From Paraburkholderia sp. Ac-20340 (lineage in GTDB: Bacteria; Pseudomonadota; Gammaproteobacteria; Burkholderiales; Burkholderiaceae), in the NCBI RefSeq assembly GCF_017104965.1, contig NZ_JAAGPR010000037.1, forward strand, positions 1 through 64,000: a DNA stretch of 64,000 bases. The letters run 5' to 3'. The notes below the pieces were generated by a model. The model searched no databases, was not told where the DNA came from, and saw only the letters and a program-made list of their open reading frames with translations. This document shows, piece by piece, positions 51,426 through 59,439 of this stretch. Position 1 is the stretch's first letter. Each line of letters begins with the position of its first letter. The translations under genes and the position numbers were made by a program.

Positions 51426-52169
51426 ATGCAACCCGTCACCTCAGAGTGTGACCGGGCGTCAGTCCGCGCCGCCCGTCTTAGTGTCTTCGCGAGCGCCTCG
51501 CTGGTGGCCGTGCAACTGACGATCGGCTGGTGCGCGGATTCGCGCGCCATCTTCGCCGACGGCGTCCACACCTTCATCGATCTGCTGGTCGATGCACTGC
51601 TTTTTGCCTCGCTGTTGCTGCGCGCCAGTCAGTTGCGCAAGCTGCCGCGCATGGCCGCGTCCTTCACGCCGGCGACCTTCTGCACCACAGTCTCAGCCCT
51701 CGCGGGCGCTGCATTGCTGGCTCAGGGTTGCGGCGGCATGTCGGTTGCGGACGCAACGATTCCGGCCGCCACCAGCGGCGCGACACAGAGCTGGGTGCTG
51801 GCGGCAGCGTTGCTGGTGATCGCCATCCGCGAATACACGGCGCGACGCCTGAGCGCCACTGCGGAAAAAGTCGCCGATACCGATTCGCGCGCCGCAAGCG
51901 TATTGAGCGCGGGTGCGTGGCATGCGCGCATCGATGCGTTGTCAGCTTGTGCTGCGGCGGCTGGCGCGGGCGGGATTCTGGCAGGCTTCGGCAACCTCGA
52001 CCATATCGCCACGGCTTTGATCGGCGCGATCATGCTCGCCACGGCGATCTTTCCGAAAGACAGCCCGATTCGCAAAGCACTGGGCTTCCTCAAGGCGTCT
52101 GCATGGCGGATGTGCTCGCTGCGCATGGGGCCTCGCGCGCAGGCTTCGGAGCGTGGCGCAGGACGCTAG
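51426..52169 (+). CDS. CDF-family cation transporter, short form
   Basis: A 247-residue cation diffusion facilitator. The metal-site motifs HxxxD are present in both halves: His48/Asp52 (FADGVHTFIDLLVDAL) and a second pair in AWHARIDALSAC. Members export zinc, iron, manganese or cobalt using the proton gradient. The chain ends after the last membrane segment and lacks the C-terminal cytoplasmic domain of about 80-100 residues found in most CDF proteins, so it is either a natural short form or truncated. It lies between the phosphoesterase gene and the convergent acyltransferase gene. Confidence 0.83.
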   Translation: MQPVTSECDRASVRAARLSVFASASLVAVQLTIGWCADSRAIFADGVHTFIDLLVDALLFASLLLRASQLRKLPRMAASFTPATFCTTVSALAGAALLAQGCGGMSVADATIPAATSGATQSWVLAAALLVIAIREYTARRLSATAEKVADTDSRAASVLSAGAWHARIDALSACAAAAGAGGILAGFGNLDHIATALIGAIMLATAIFPKDSPIRKALGFLKASAWRMCSLRMGPRAQASERGAGR

Positions 52170-52211
52170 AGCTGCCAGCGCAACCGCGCCTCTGCGCGGC
52201 TGCATCAGCCA

Positions 52212-53141
52212 CTAATACACGCTGGGTACGCCCGGCGGACGATGTTTGAAGCGCCGATGCACCCAGTAGTACTGCTCTGGGCACTTACGTATCTGCGTTT
52301 CCAGAAACTCGTTGATCCGACGCGCATCCTGTGTGTCGCATTCCGATGGAAAGTCGCCGAGCGGCTCGAAGATGGTGAGCTTGTATCCGCGATAATCCGG
52401 CAGCACTTCCGTAACGAACGGCACCACCCGCGCATGGGCCAGGCGTGCCAGGCGCGAAACCGACGTGAGCGTGCAGGCGGGAACGCCGAAGAACGGCACA
52501 AAAACGGAATTGTGGATGCCGTGATCCATGTCCGCGGCCAGCATGACCGGTTTGCCCGAGCGAAGCAGCCCAACGATCTTCCTCGCGCTGGTCGAACGTT
52601 CGATCATCTCCGCGCCAAATCTGCCGCGTTGGCGCTTCGCCAGCGCGCACAGGCGCGCGTTCGACATCCGCGTGTACAACGAGGCGGCGGGCGATTGCGT
52701 CGAATACAGTATGCAGCCCACCTCGATGCTCACAAAGTGAAAGCCCAGGAAGATGGTCGGTGGCGCATTCGGGTCGTCCAGATCAATCCGGCTTTCGATG
52801 TCCACCAGCTTCAGCAAGGACTTCGCACTGCCAAACCATTGAATGCCGCGTTCGAAATAGCTGCGGATGACATGGCGAAAGTGATTTCGCGCGAGGTCGT
52901 CGTACTCGCGTTCCGAGCGGTCTGGAAAGCACAGCCGCAGGTTGACGTGAACGATACGTTTGCGGGAGCTCGGAAGCCGGTACAGCAGCGCGCCGAGCGA
53001 GCTGCCAAGCCTCGCGACCAGCCCGTAAGGAAGGATAGAAAGAACGCGTAGCAGCGCCACCATCGCAGCAAAGCCTGCTCGCCCCAAGAATTTTTCCTGC
53101 TTATGCGTTTCGTCTATCGCCATTTGGAAAAGTATCGACAC
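52212..53141 (-). CDS. LpxL/HtrB-family lipid A acyltransferase
   Basis: A 309-residue late acyltransferase of lipid A synthesis, adding a secondary acyl chain to Kdo2-lipid IVA or an analogue. It has an N-terminal hydrophobic helix, the HxxxxD/E-type motif HFVSIE (about residue 137), RGRFGAEMI, VMLAADMDHG and the C-terminal EQYYWVHRRFKHRPPG, which is the family's WxHxRxKxRP signature. A GTG at 53141 or ATG at 53123 could start it; no ribosome site decides. It stands divergent from the iron-regulated cluster. Confidence 0.93.
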   Translation of the reverse strand: MSILFQMAIDETHKQEKFLGRAGFAAMVALLRVLSILPYGLVARLGSSLGALLYRLPSSRKRIVHVNLRLCFPDRSEREYDDLARNHFRHVIRSYFERGIQWFGSAKSLLKLVDIESRIDLDDPNAPPTIFLGFHFVSIEVGCILYSTQSPAASLYTRMSNARLCALAKRQRGRFGAEMIERSTSARKIVGLLRSGKPVMLAADMDHGIHNSVFVPFFGVPACTLTSVSRLARLAHARVVPFVTEVLPDYRGYKLTIFEPLGDFPSECDTQDARRINEFLETQIRKCPEQYYWVHRRFKHRPPGVPSVY

Positions 53142-53574
53142 TGATGGACAGCGATCCTTGCTAGGCTCAGCGCCGTGGCGGGAAGCTGGAACGAAAAAAT
53201 TGAGGTTGCGACGCCATTGTCTTGAGGTGAACGAAGCGTAGCAATTTCAGGCCGGCTTCGCACGTGCCACTTTGTGACAGGCTATGTCGCGACGCACCAT
53301 AAGGATTTGTCCCCGGTAAAGGACGATTGGCCCGCTCGCGGCCTGCCTCAAGCCGTAACGGCGCAGCAGCGTCACGGCGTAACGCACACCGAAGCACCGG
53401 CCAGACACGCTACTACTGCGTCCCCATCGACGCCAGCCGTCACCCCTTACCCCAACTATCACCACGGTTATTCTGGTCAATCTAAATAGTAATGGTTATC
53501 ATTTACAAATCCAGATGACGTAGACGCACTGTCTGCGCACAGGATCAAACACGGCGCAAACAGGAGGCACGACC
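53142..53574. promoter_or_regulatory. Upstream region of SOD/mntH cluster with Fur box
   Basis: This 433-base gap separates the leftward lipid A acyltransferase from the rightward helical-repeat/SOD/mntH genes. Apart from the Fur-box-like site at 53486-53507 I see no gene or repeat in it. Confidence 0.5.
53486..53507 (+). promoter_or_regulatory. Fur-box-like site
   Basis: AATAGTAATGGTTATCATTTAC matches the Fur consensus of hexamers GATAAT/ATTATC in most positions (TAATGG-TTATCATT core). It stands about 70-90 bases before the first gene of the SOD/mntH cluster, as expected for iron-repressed promoters. Confidence 0.7.
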
Positions 53575-54063
53575 ATGCACCAGCACGCCACGCCCGCCAC
53601 CGGCGGCTCGCCAGCCAGAGACCAGAGCTTGTCCCAGTGGCAAGCGATCACCCGTCAGGCGATCGCCGCCACGCGCGAAGCCGGCGCGGGCGCCGCGCTG
53701 GACGGCTACGAACGCGCCCTGTCGATCGCACGCCAGTTGGTGGCCGCGCCGCCGCCGGGCCACGCCGAAGATTGCGTCGCCGCTCTGGTGGTTTCCTGTC
53801 ACAACCTCGCCGATCTGCACCTCGACCACGGCGATACCGACACCGCCGCGCGCTATCTGTGCCGCGCGCACGAAACGCTCATCGCGCTGATGGTCGACAC
53901 CGACCGGTCCGCGTCGCTTCGCCAGGCTGCGCTGCATCACAGCCGGCAAACCCACCTTGCCCTGATCTCGCATGTGGCCAGCCATGGGCCCCATCCCCTC
54001 GTCACCCGTGTCCTGCGCGCGGGCTGTCTGGCGTTGAACGTCGACGGTCCGGCGCGGCACTGA
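53575..54063 (+). CDS. Small helical-repeat protein preceding SOD
   Basis: A 162-residue protein with no catalytic motif. The central part (ALDGYERALSIARQLVAAPPPGHAEDCVAALVVSCHNLADLHLDHGDTDTAARYLCRAHETLIAL) has the spacing and residues of two TPR-like helical hairpins. Proteins of similar size stand before the Mn-SOD gene in Fur-controlled clusters of other proteobacteria (for instance the fagA-fumC-orfX-sodA group of Pseudomonas), but a direct match cannot be verified here. GGAGG lies nine bases before the ATG. The SOD gene follows after 45 bases. Confidence 0.7.
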   Translation: MHQHATPATGGSPARDQSLSQWQAITRQAIAATREAGAGAALDGYERALSIARQLVAAPPPGHAEDCVAALVVSCHNLADLHLDHGDTDTAARYLCRAHETLIALMVDTDRSASLRQAALHHSRQTHLALISHVASHGPHPLVTRVLRAGCLALNVDGPARH

Positions 54064-54108
54064 TCCACCCGCTGATTCCCTTCAGCCCGCCCGCAAGGAG
54101 TTACCTCG

Positions 54109-54732
54109 ATGCCCTACGTTTTGCCGGACCTGCCGTACGCGGTCGATGCGCTCGAACCGCATATCGATACCCGCACGATGGAGATCCATCACTCGAAGCA
54201 CCATCAAACCTACGTCAATAATCTCAATGCCGCGCTGGAAGGCAGCGAATTCCACGATCTGCCGGTCGAAGCGCTGGTCGCCCGGATCGAGTCGCTTCCT
54301 GAAGCCTTGCGCCTGGCAGTCCGTAACAATGGCGGCGGTCATGCCAACCACAGCCTGTTCTGGAGCGTGATGTCGCCGCGCGGCGGCGGCGAGCCGGACG
54401 GCGCGCTCAAAGCCGCCATCGACGCCGATCTGGGCGGCTTCGACGCCTTCAAGGACGCTTTCACCAAGGCTGCGCTGACGCGCTTCGGCAGCGGCTGGGC
54501 ATGGCTGAGCGTCGATCCCGAAGGCAAGCTCGTGGTGGAAAGCACCGGCAATCAGGATAGTCCGCTGATGGCGGGCCTGATGTCGGGCAACACGCCGATT
54601 CTTGGCCTCGATGTCTGGGAACACGCCTACTACCTGAAGTACCAGAACCGCCGGCCCGAATATATCGGTGCGTTTTATAACGTGGTCGACTGGCAGGAAG
54701 TGGCGCGCCGTTACGCCGCCGCACGCGGTTAA
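54109..54732 (+). CDS. Superoxide dismutase, Mn type
   Basis: A 207-residue Fe/Mn superoxide dismutase. All four metal ligands are present: His27, His81, Asp168 and His172 (DVWEHAYYLKYQNRR). The second-shell Gln149 in GNQDSPL, together with GGGHANHSLFW, points to the manganese form, since iron enzymes place their Gln elsewhere. AAGGAGTT precedes the ATG by six bases. With mntH downstream and a Fur box upstream, it fits an iron-limitation response where Mn replaces Fe in the dismutase. Confidence 0.95.
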   Translation: MPYVLPDLPYAVDALEPHIDTRTMEIHHSKHHQTYVNNLNAALEGSEFHDLPVEALVARIESLPEALRLAVRNNGGGHANHSLFWSVMSPRGGGEPDGALKAAIDADLGGFDAFKDAFTKAALTRFGSGWAWLSVDPEGKLVVESTGNQDSPLMAGLMSGNTPILGLDVWEHAYYLKYQNRRPEYIGAFYNVVDWQEVARRYAAARG

Positions 54733-54801
54733 GCCCAAGCTGGCATCTCAGGCACTCCGGATCGCCCGCCGCATGATCAGGAACACTAAGTAGTCATTGA
54801 T

Positions 54802-54829
54802 CGTATGACGCACCACGTCATACGGGAGG
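54802..54829 (+). promoter_or_regulatory. Hairpin and ribosome site before mntH
   Basis: CGTATGACG (54802-54810) and CGTCATACG (54816-54824) are a nine-base perfect inverted repeat with a five-base loop. Its last base abuts GGGAGG (54824-54829), the ribosome site of mntH, five bases before the ATG. It could be an RNA hairpin controlling translation or a DNA operator for a metal regulator such as MntR or Fur/Mur. Confidence 0.6.
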
Positions 54830-54834
54830 TTTCG

Positions 54835-56148
54835 ATGAACACGGCGACAGACTCCTGCACGCTCACCGGGCGTGCAACCAGCGCGATCCGCGAAGTGCTT
54901 GCCGGCGGTCCGCGCGGACCGCGGGCGCTGCTGCTGTTCGCGGGCCCGGCGGTGATCGCCTCGATCGCCTATATGGACCCCGGCAACTTCGCGACCAACA
55001 TCCAGGCCGGCGCCGGATACGGCTATGCGCTGCTGTGGGTCGTGCTGGCCGCCAACCTCGTGGCGATGCTGTTCCAGGCGCTCTCCGCGAAACTGGGCAT
55101 CGTCACCGGCCGCAACCTGGCGGAACTGTGCCGCGAGCAGTTTTCGCGTCCCGCCGTCTACGCGATGTGGGGCGTCAGCGAAATCGCGGCGATGGCCACC
55201 GATCTCGCCGAATTCCTCGGCGGTGCGATTGCACTCGCGCTGCTCTGCAAAATGCCGCTGATCGCCGGAATGGCGATCACGGCAATCGTCACTTACGGCA
55301 TCCTGCTGTTCGAGAAAAACGGCTTTCGCCCGATGGAAATCGTGATCGGCGCGCTCGTGGGCGTGATAAGCCTTTGCTATCTCGTCGAGATGTTCATCGC
55401 GCCGGTTGCCTGGACACAGGTGGCCCGGCACACGCTCGTGCCGTCACTGCCGGGCGGCGGTGCGCTGGTTCTGGCGGCGGGTATCGTCGGCGCTACGGTG
55501 ATGCCGCACGCGATCTATCTGCACTCGGGGCTGACGCAAGGCCGTATCGTCAGCAACACGGCGCACGAGCGCCGCCTGCTGGTGCGCTTTTCCAATCTCG
55601 AAGTGATCGTCGCGCTGTCTGTCGCCGGGCTGGTGAATATGGCGATGGTGATCATGGCCAGCGCCGCGTTTCATACGGGCCACCGGGACGTGGCGGAAAT
55701 CGGCACGGCGTATCAAACGCTGACGCCGCTGCTAGGCGCAGGCGCGGCCTCGCTCTTTCTGGTTTCGCTGCTGAGCGCCGGAGTGTCGAGTTCGGTGGTC
55801 GGCACCATGGCCGGGCAGATGATCATGCAGGGATTTGTCGGCTTCCGCATTCCGGTCTGGCTGCGCAGACTCGTGACGATGGCGCCTGCGTTCGCGGTCG
55901 TCGCGCTGGGCGTGAATGCGACGCAGGCGCTGGTCGTCAGCCAGGTGGTGCTCTCGTTCGCATTGCCGGTGCCGATGGTCGCGCTCGTGTGCTTTACGCG
56001 CCGCCGCGACATCATGGGCGAATTCGTCAACAGCCGCATGACCGATGTTGCCGCGATCGCGGCAACCGGGGTGATCCTGCTCCTGAACGGCGTTCTGCTG
56101 CTTCAGACCTTCGGCGTGACGCTGCCGGGTTTCACCGGCGCGGCTTAA
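54835..56148 (+). CDS. mntH: Nramp-family Mn(2+)/divalent cation transporter
   Basis: A 437-residue NRAMP importer driven by protons. The metal-binding motifs are DPGNFATN in the first segment and MPHAIYLHSGL in the sixth; 11 membrane segments are expected. GGGAGGT is five bases before the ATG at 54835, which is preferred over a frame extension to 54805 that would cross the hairpin. It follows the Mn-SOD gene by 102 bases and probably supplies manganese to it. A hairpin next to the ribosome site suggests its own translational or metal control. Confidence 0.96.
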   Translation: MNTATDSCTLTGRATSAIREVLAGGPRGPRALLLFAGPAVIASIAYMDPGNFATNIQAGAGYGYALLWVVLAANLVAMLFQALSAKLGIVTGRNLAELCREQFSRPAVYAMWGVSEIAAMATDLAEFLGGAIALALLCKMPLIAGMAITAIVTYGILLFEKNGFRPMEIVIGALVGVISLCYLVEMFIAPVAWTQVARHTLVPSLPGGGALVLAAGIVGATVMPHAIYLHSGLTQGRIVSNTAHERRLLVRFSNLEVIVALSVAGLVNMAMVIMASAAFHTGHRDVAEIGTAYQTLTPLLGAGAASLFLVSLLSAGVSSSVVGTMAGQMIMQGFVGFRIPVWLRRLVTMAPAFAVVALGVNATQALVVSQVVLSFALPVPMVALVCFTRRRDIMGEFVNSRMTDVAAIAATGVILLLNGVLLLQTFGVTLPGFTGAA

Positions 56149-56184
56149 GCCCGCTATCTCACGACGCGCCGAAGGTGTTCAACA

Positions 56185-57243
56185 TCAGGCGCGGCCGTCG
56201 TAATTCGTCCACTGTCCCGCACTGAAATCGTAGAGTTTGCAGTGACGCGCGGTGGAGAAATACCAACTCCACGAAAACGGCTGGATCACGATGCGCTCGG
56301 GCAGCAGCGTTTCGAGCCGCGCCTGCGCCTCCTCCAGCCGGTACAGTGGAATGCTCATATCCAGATGGTGCGCGGTGTGCTCCATGATGTGATGCATCAT
56401 CGCGCCGAAGTGCCATTTGAAGGTCAGGTGCACGGTGGTCGAAATAAACGGCTGCGCGTTGGCCCATGCCGTGCGGTCGTCATACCAGCGCACGCGTTGA
56501 TGCGTGTGATGCACATAGACGACAAAGCCAATCATCGAGCACCAGAACAGAAACGGCACGCCGAACCCGCACACCAGCAACAGCAGCACCGATTGCCCGG
56601 TCGCCACGGCGGCCGCGGCGAGCGCGCCCAGCCAGACGAGCGCGAACGCGGCCACCAGGCTGCAGTCGCGGAAGAACACCGGACGGCGCGTCGGCATCGC
56701 GGTCTTGCTCGGGAAGAACATGCGCTTCCACCAGATCTCGACCATGTAGTAGAGGCCCGGCGCCCAGCCGCTTCGATAAAGGCGCTCGACGCAGCGGCGC
56801 GGACGCGACAGCGCGCGAAACTCAGCGAGACTAAGCGGCGCCCAGATGAAATCGAAACCCTTGAGGTTCGTGTAGCCGTGGTGCACGACGTTATGCCCGA
56901 CTTCCCACAGGCTATACGGCGTAAGCGACGGCAGGAACGCAATGCGGCCGAGCCATTTGTTGAGCCCGCGGCGCGGCGTGAGACTTTGATGGCACGCATC
57001 ATGGCCGATGATAAACAGCCGCCCGATCACGAAGCCCATGCAGAGTGCGCCAACCAGTTTGAGCGCTACGCTATGCGCGAGCACGACCAGCGCCATCAGC
57101 GCGGCGAAAACGGCGTAGTCGATCAAAAGCAGGACGATGGGATAGGCGGTCGTGCGCCCGGACAGCGATTCGAGCCACGAGCGCAGGATTTTCCGGTGCG
57201 GCAACGGATCGCCTGGCGGCACGGGCTGGACAGGCATGGTCAT
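56185..57243 (-). CDS. Membrane fatty acid desaturase
   Basis: A 352-residue di-iron membrane desaturase. The three histidine boxes are HDACH (81-85), HNVVHH (117-122) and HTAHH (289-293), which bind the two irons. Four or more hydrophobic segments surround them. Its closest fold relatives introduce double bonds or hydroxyl groups into acyl chains or carotenoids. GAGGTG lies nine bases before the ATG at 57243. It converges on mntH with 36 bases between stops. It adjoins iron-regulated genes, but no Fur box lies directly in front of it. Confidence 0.93.
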   Translation of the reverse strand: MTMPVQPVPPGDPLPHRKILRSWLESLSGRTTAYPIVLLLIDYAVFAALMALVVLAHSVALKLVGALCMGFVIGRLFIIGHDACHQSLTPRRGLNKWLGRIAFLPSLTPYSLWEVGHNVVHHGYTNLKGFDFIWAPLSLAEFRALSRPRRCVERLYRSGWAPGLYYMVEIWWKRMFFPSKTAMPTRRPVFFRDCSLVAAFALVWLGALAAAAVATGQSVLLLLVCGFGVPFLFWCSMIGFVVYVHHTHQRVRWYDDRTAWANAQPFISTTVHLTFKWHFGAMMHHIMEHTAHHLDMSIPLYRLEEAQARLETLLPERIVIQPFSWSWYFSTARHCKLYDFSAGQWTNYDGRA

Positions 57244-57495
57244 AGGTCGATTCACCTCGTAAGAAGAACAGGGAGCGATGAGTGCAATGTGCGTAAAGGG
57301 CGCAGACGCAGCGAGCGCATGGAACATCGGGGCTCGCGCGCTCAGGCGCAATGAGTCGGCGATTTTCGCCGTGCTGTGGGACTTTCGATCAGTCGTCCAA
57401 AACAGGTCTTGATTGCGATCAAGAGACCGATATGGGCGACGTTTGGCCGCATGGGTGCAGGCGGGCGACGTCTGGCGGCGCTTTGCTGTGCGTGG

Positions 57496-58176
57496 CTAAT
57501 CGTCGGCATCGGCGGATGCGGCCGCTCGCGATGCGATCACCCGGTCGAGCGCGTCGGGCTGCATCACCAGCACGCATTGCTTGCCGGTGCGCGAGCAATA
57601 GTCCTTCACCCGCCACCAGTCGCCGTGGCTCACGCATCCCGCCTGGCAGATCACGAGATCGGCGTCGGCGAGACCGGCATTGAGCTGCTCGGCGTCGCCC
57701 GCATCGGTGCGCACGAGTTGCACGCCCGTTTCGGCGAGCGCGAGATCGGTTCGCTCCGTGGGCTGACGGTCCTGGGCGATCCACATGACGACCTTGCGCT
57801 GCCCGCCCGGCGACGCGGCTGCCGACGTTGCCTCCACCGCGGGGCGGCTCGCGTTGAACGTGCCGCGCGTTGCTCCGCGCGTGAGCGCACTCACCCGCTC
57901 TTCGAGCACCCGAACCTGCTGCGCAAGGGCGAGGCGTTTCGGCAGACCGGCAATCGCCGTCTTCACTTCGGCGAGTTCATCCCTGGCCCATGCAAGCGCC
58001 GTTTCGCGGATCATCGCGGCGGCGCGCAACTGCATCGCCTGGGCTTGCAGCGCGGCAATCTGCTTCGCCTGCTCAACGATGAGCGCCGACGCGCGCCGCT
58101 GCGCACGTCCTAATTCCCCAACCACCCGGCAGTGCTCGTCGCACAAATGTCCCCAGTCTCGATCTGTCGCCGTCAT
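57496..58176 (-). CDS. DUF2325 domain-containing protein
   Basis: A 226-residue protein. The N-terminal half (about 5-110) is a long alpha-helical, probably coiled-coil region (ALIVEQAKQIAALQAQAMQLR). The C-terminal half matches DUF2325: KVVMWIAQDRQ, DLVICQAGCVSHGDWWRVKDYCSRTGKQCVLV, with the conserved CVSH and Cys residues. Function unknown. A weak AAGGAC precedes the ATG at 58176. A Fur-box-like site at 58222-58242 stands directly in front, so it is likely iron-regulated like the SOD/mntH group. Confidence 0.87.
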   Translation of the reverse strand: MTATDRDWGHLCDEHCRVVGELGRAQRRASALIVEQAKQIAALQAQAMQLRAAAMIRETALAWARDELAEVKTAIAGLPKRLALAQQVRVLEERVSALTRGATRGTFNASRPAVEATSAAASPGGQRKVVMWIAQDRQPTERTDLALAETGVQLVRTDAGDAEQLNAGLADADLVICQAGCVSHGDWWRVKDYCSRTGKQCVLVMQPDALDRVIASRAAASADADD

Positions 58177-58221
58177 TGCATTCCGTCCTTGCTGGCATCC
58201 GCGCCCAAAGCCCCTCCATGT

Positions 58222-58242
58222 TAGCAATGATTCTCATTTACT
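58222..58242 (-). promoter_or_regulatory. Fur-box-like site before DUF2325 gene
   Basis: TAGCAATGATTCTCATTTACT contains the dyad AATGA-TTC-TCATT, the core of Fur boxes, 46 bases upstream of the DUF2325 start. It agrees better with the consensus than the site at 53486. Confidence 0.75.
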
Positions 58243-58290
58243 AAAAGATGGGCGATGCGGGATATGCGGGTTGCGTGACGGCTGTCGCGT

Positions 58291-58354
58291 GCCACAGAAA
58301 GTGAAAACTGTGCCAGGTTAGTGAAAAACTGCTGCCACAGATAGTGAAAAAAAC
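58291..58354. repeat. Three direct repeats, IS-end-like
   Basis: Units beginning gccacaga/gccaggtt and containing agtgaaaa start at 58291, 58312 and 58334, a period of 21-22 bases. Repeated terminal units of this kind occur at the ends of IS21-type elements. No transposase frame adjoins; the rest of the gap to 58691 (antisense frame of 148 residues) has no recognisable gene. It may be a decayed IS end. Confidence 0.5.
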
Positions 58355-58691
58355 CGACGAGTACCGCGGCCGCGAGGGGAATATTGGAACCGGCCGTGGG
58401 CCGCCGGCTCGCGCAGCGTTCGTTATTGACTGACGTTGAGGCGCAGAACGAGACCGAGCGTCTGTTGATAACCGGCTCGACTTGAGCGGCGGCCCCGCGC
58501 TGCCCTGCTTAAATGGATCGCGAGCCCGCTGTCGACCCAAAGCGGTCCTCTGCGTCACGCGACGCAAATGGCCGAGGACGGGCGCTTTGCGGACGTTAGA
58601 GGTTTTTGCGTACCGCCCCGAAGGACGCGCGTAGCATCTTCGAGAAGCTTCGGAAAGTGTTGCCCGGAGGCTGGCAATCATTGCCACTCAC

Positions 58692-59321
58692 TCAGCGAGA
58701 GGATGACGCAGCAAGCTTCAGGCCAAACGCAACAAAAGCGGCGCCCGTTAGCCTGTCCAGCGTTTTCACCGCCGCTGGCCGCCGCAGAAATCCACTCAAA
58801 GGGACCGTTGCAGCAATCAGGAAGCTGAACCAAAGAAGCGTGAGTGCAACGTGCAGGCATGCCAGCAAGAAGCAATACGTCGCCGTGTTCGCTCCGGATG
58901 GTACAAACTGGGGAAGAAACGTGACGTAAAAGACGCCGACCTTGGGGTTAAGCAAATTGCTCAGGAACCCGCGCCAGAACATATCCGCGCTCGTTCGGCT
59001 CGTTGGTTGTGCAACATCGGTATTCAACACGGCGCGCGGCTTTAGCAGCAATTTCGCTCCCTGCCAGAGAAGGTAGCTGGCACCGGCGAGTTTGACCGCC
59101 GTGTAAGCGTATTCAGATGCCCGCAAAAGGGCTCCTAGTCCGAGCGATACCGCCGCTCCCCAGATCAGGCAGCCAAGCGCGATCCCGATTGCTGCCATCG
59201 CCGCCGCCCGGCGGCTGCTTACGGTAGCCGCTCGCAAGACGATTGCCGTGTCCACGCCAGGTGTTACGACGAGAATAGATGCTGCGCCGATGAAGGCCAT
59301 CAGCAGGGGAATATTGATCAT
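58692..59321 (-). CDS. LysE/RhtB-family exporter
   Basis: A 209-residue LysE-superfamily efflux protein with six membrane segments. The N-terminal LLMAFIGAASILVVTPGVDTAIVLRAATVSSRRAAAMAAIGIALG and the FLSNLLNPKVGVFYVTFLPQFV motif (about 122-142) identify it. It would export amino acids or related compounds. There is no good ribosome site before the ATG at 59321. It is the last gene of the leftward dctA-like, desulfhydrase, MFS series, separated from the MFS gene by 118 bases with a hairpin between. Confidence 0.92.
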   Translation of the reverse strand: MINIPLLMAFIGAASILVVTPGVDTAIVLRAATVSSRRAAAMAAIGIALGCLIWGAAVSLGLGALLRASEYAYTAVKLAGASYLLWQGAKLLLKPRAVLNTDVAQPTSRTSADMFWRGFLSNLLNPKVGVFYVTFLPQFVPSGANTATYCFLLACLHVALTLLWFSFLIAATVPLSGFLRRPAAVKTLDRLTGAAFVAFGLKLAASSSR

Positions 59322-59357
59322 GCGAAAAACCGAAGTCGTTCTGTGGAAAAGCAAATA

Positions 59358-59379
59358 CCCGGACGCGTAAACGTCCGGG
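59358..59379 (-). terminator. Hairpin between MFS and LysE genes
   Basis: CCCGGACG (59358-59365) and CGTCCGGG (59372-59379) form a strong eight-pair stem with a six-base loop. The minus strand continues TATTTGCTTTTCC, a weak U-rich tail. It may attenuate transcription between the MFS and LysE genes. Confidence 0.5.
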
Positions 59380-59439
59380 CCCAACTCCCACCGGAATCAT
59401 GCAGTGGGGGCGTTGTTCACCGAGATGCTAGTCCCAAAG

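Noticed and set aside
58241..58687. A 148-residue minus-strand frame over the Fur-box and repeat region
   Set aside because: It runs through the 21-base repeats, which give a repetitive Phe/Ser-rich translation, and has no ribosome site or homologous pattern.
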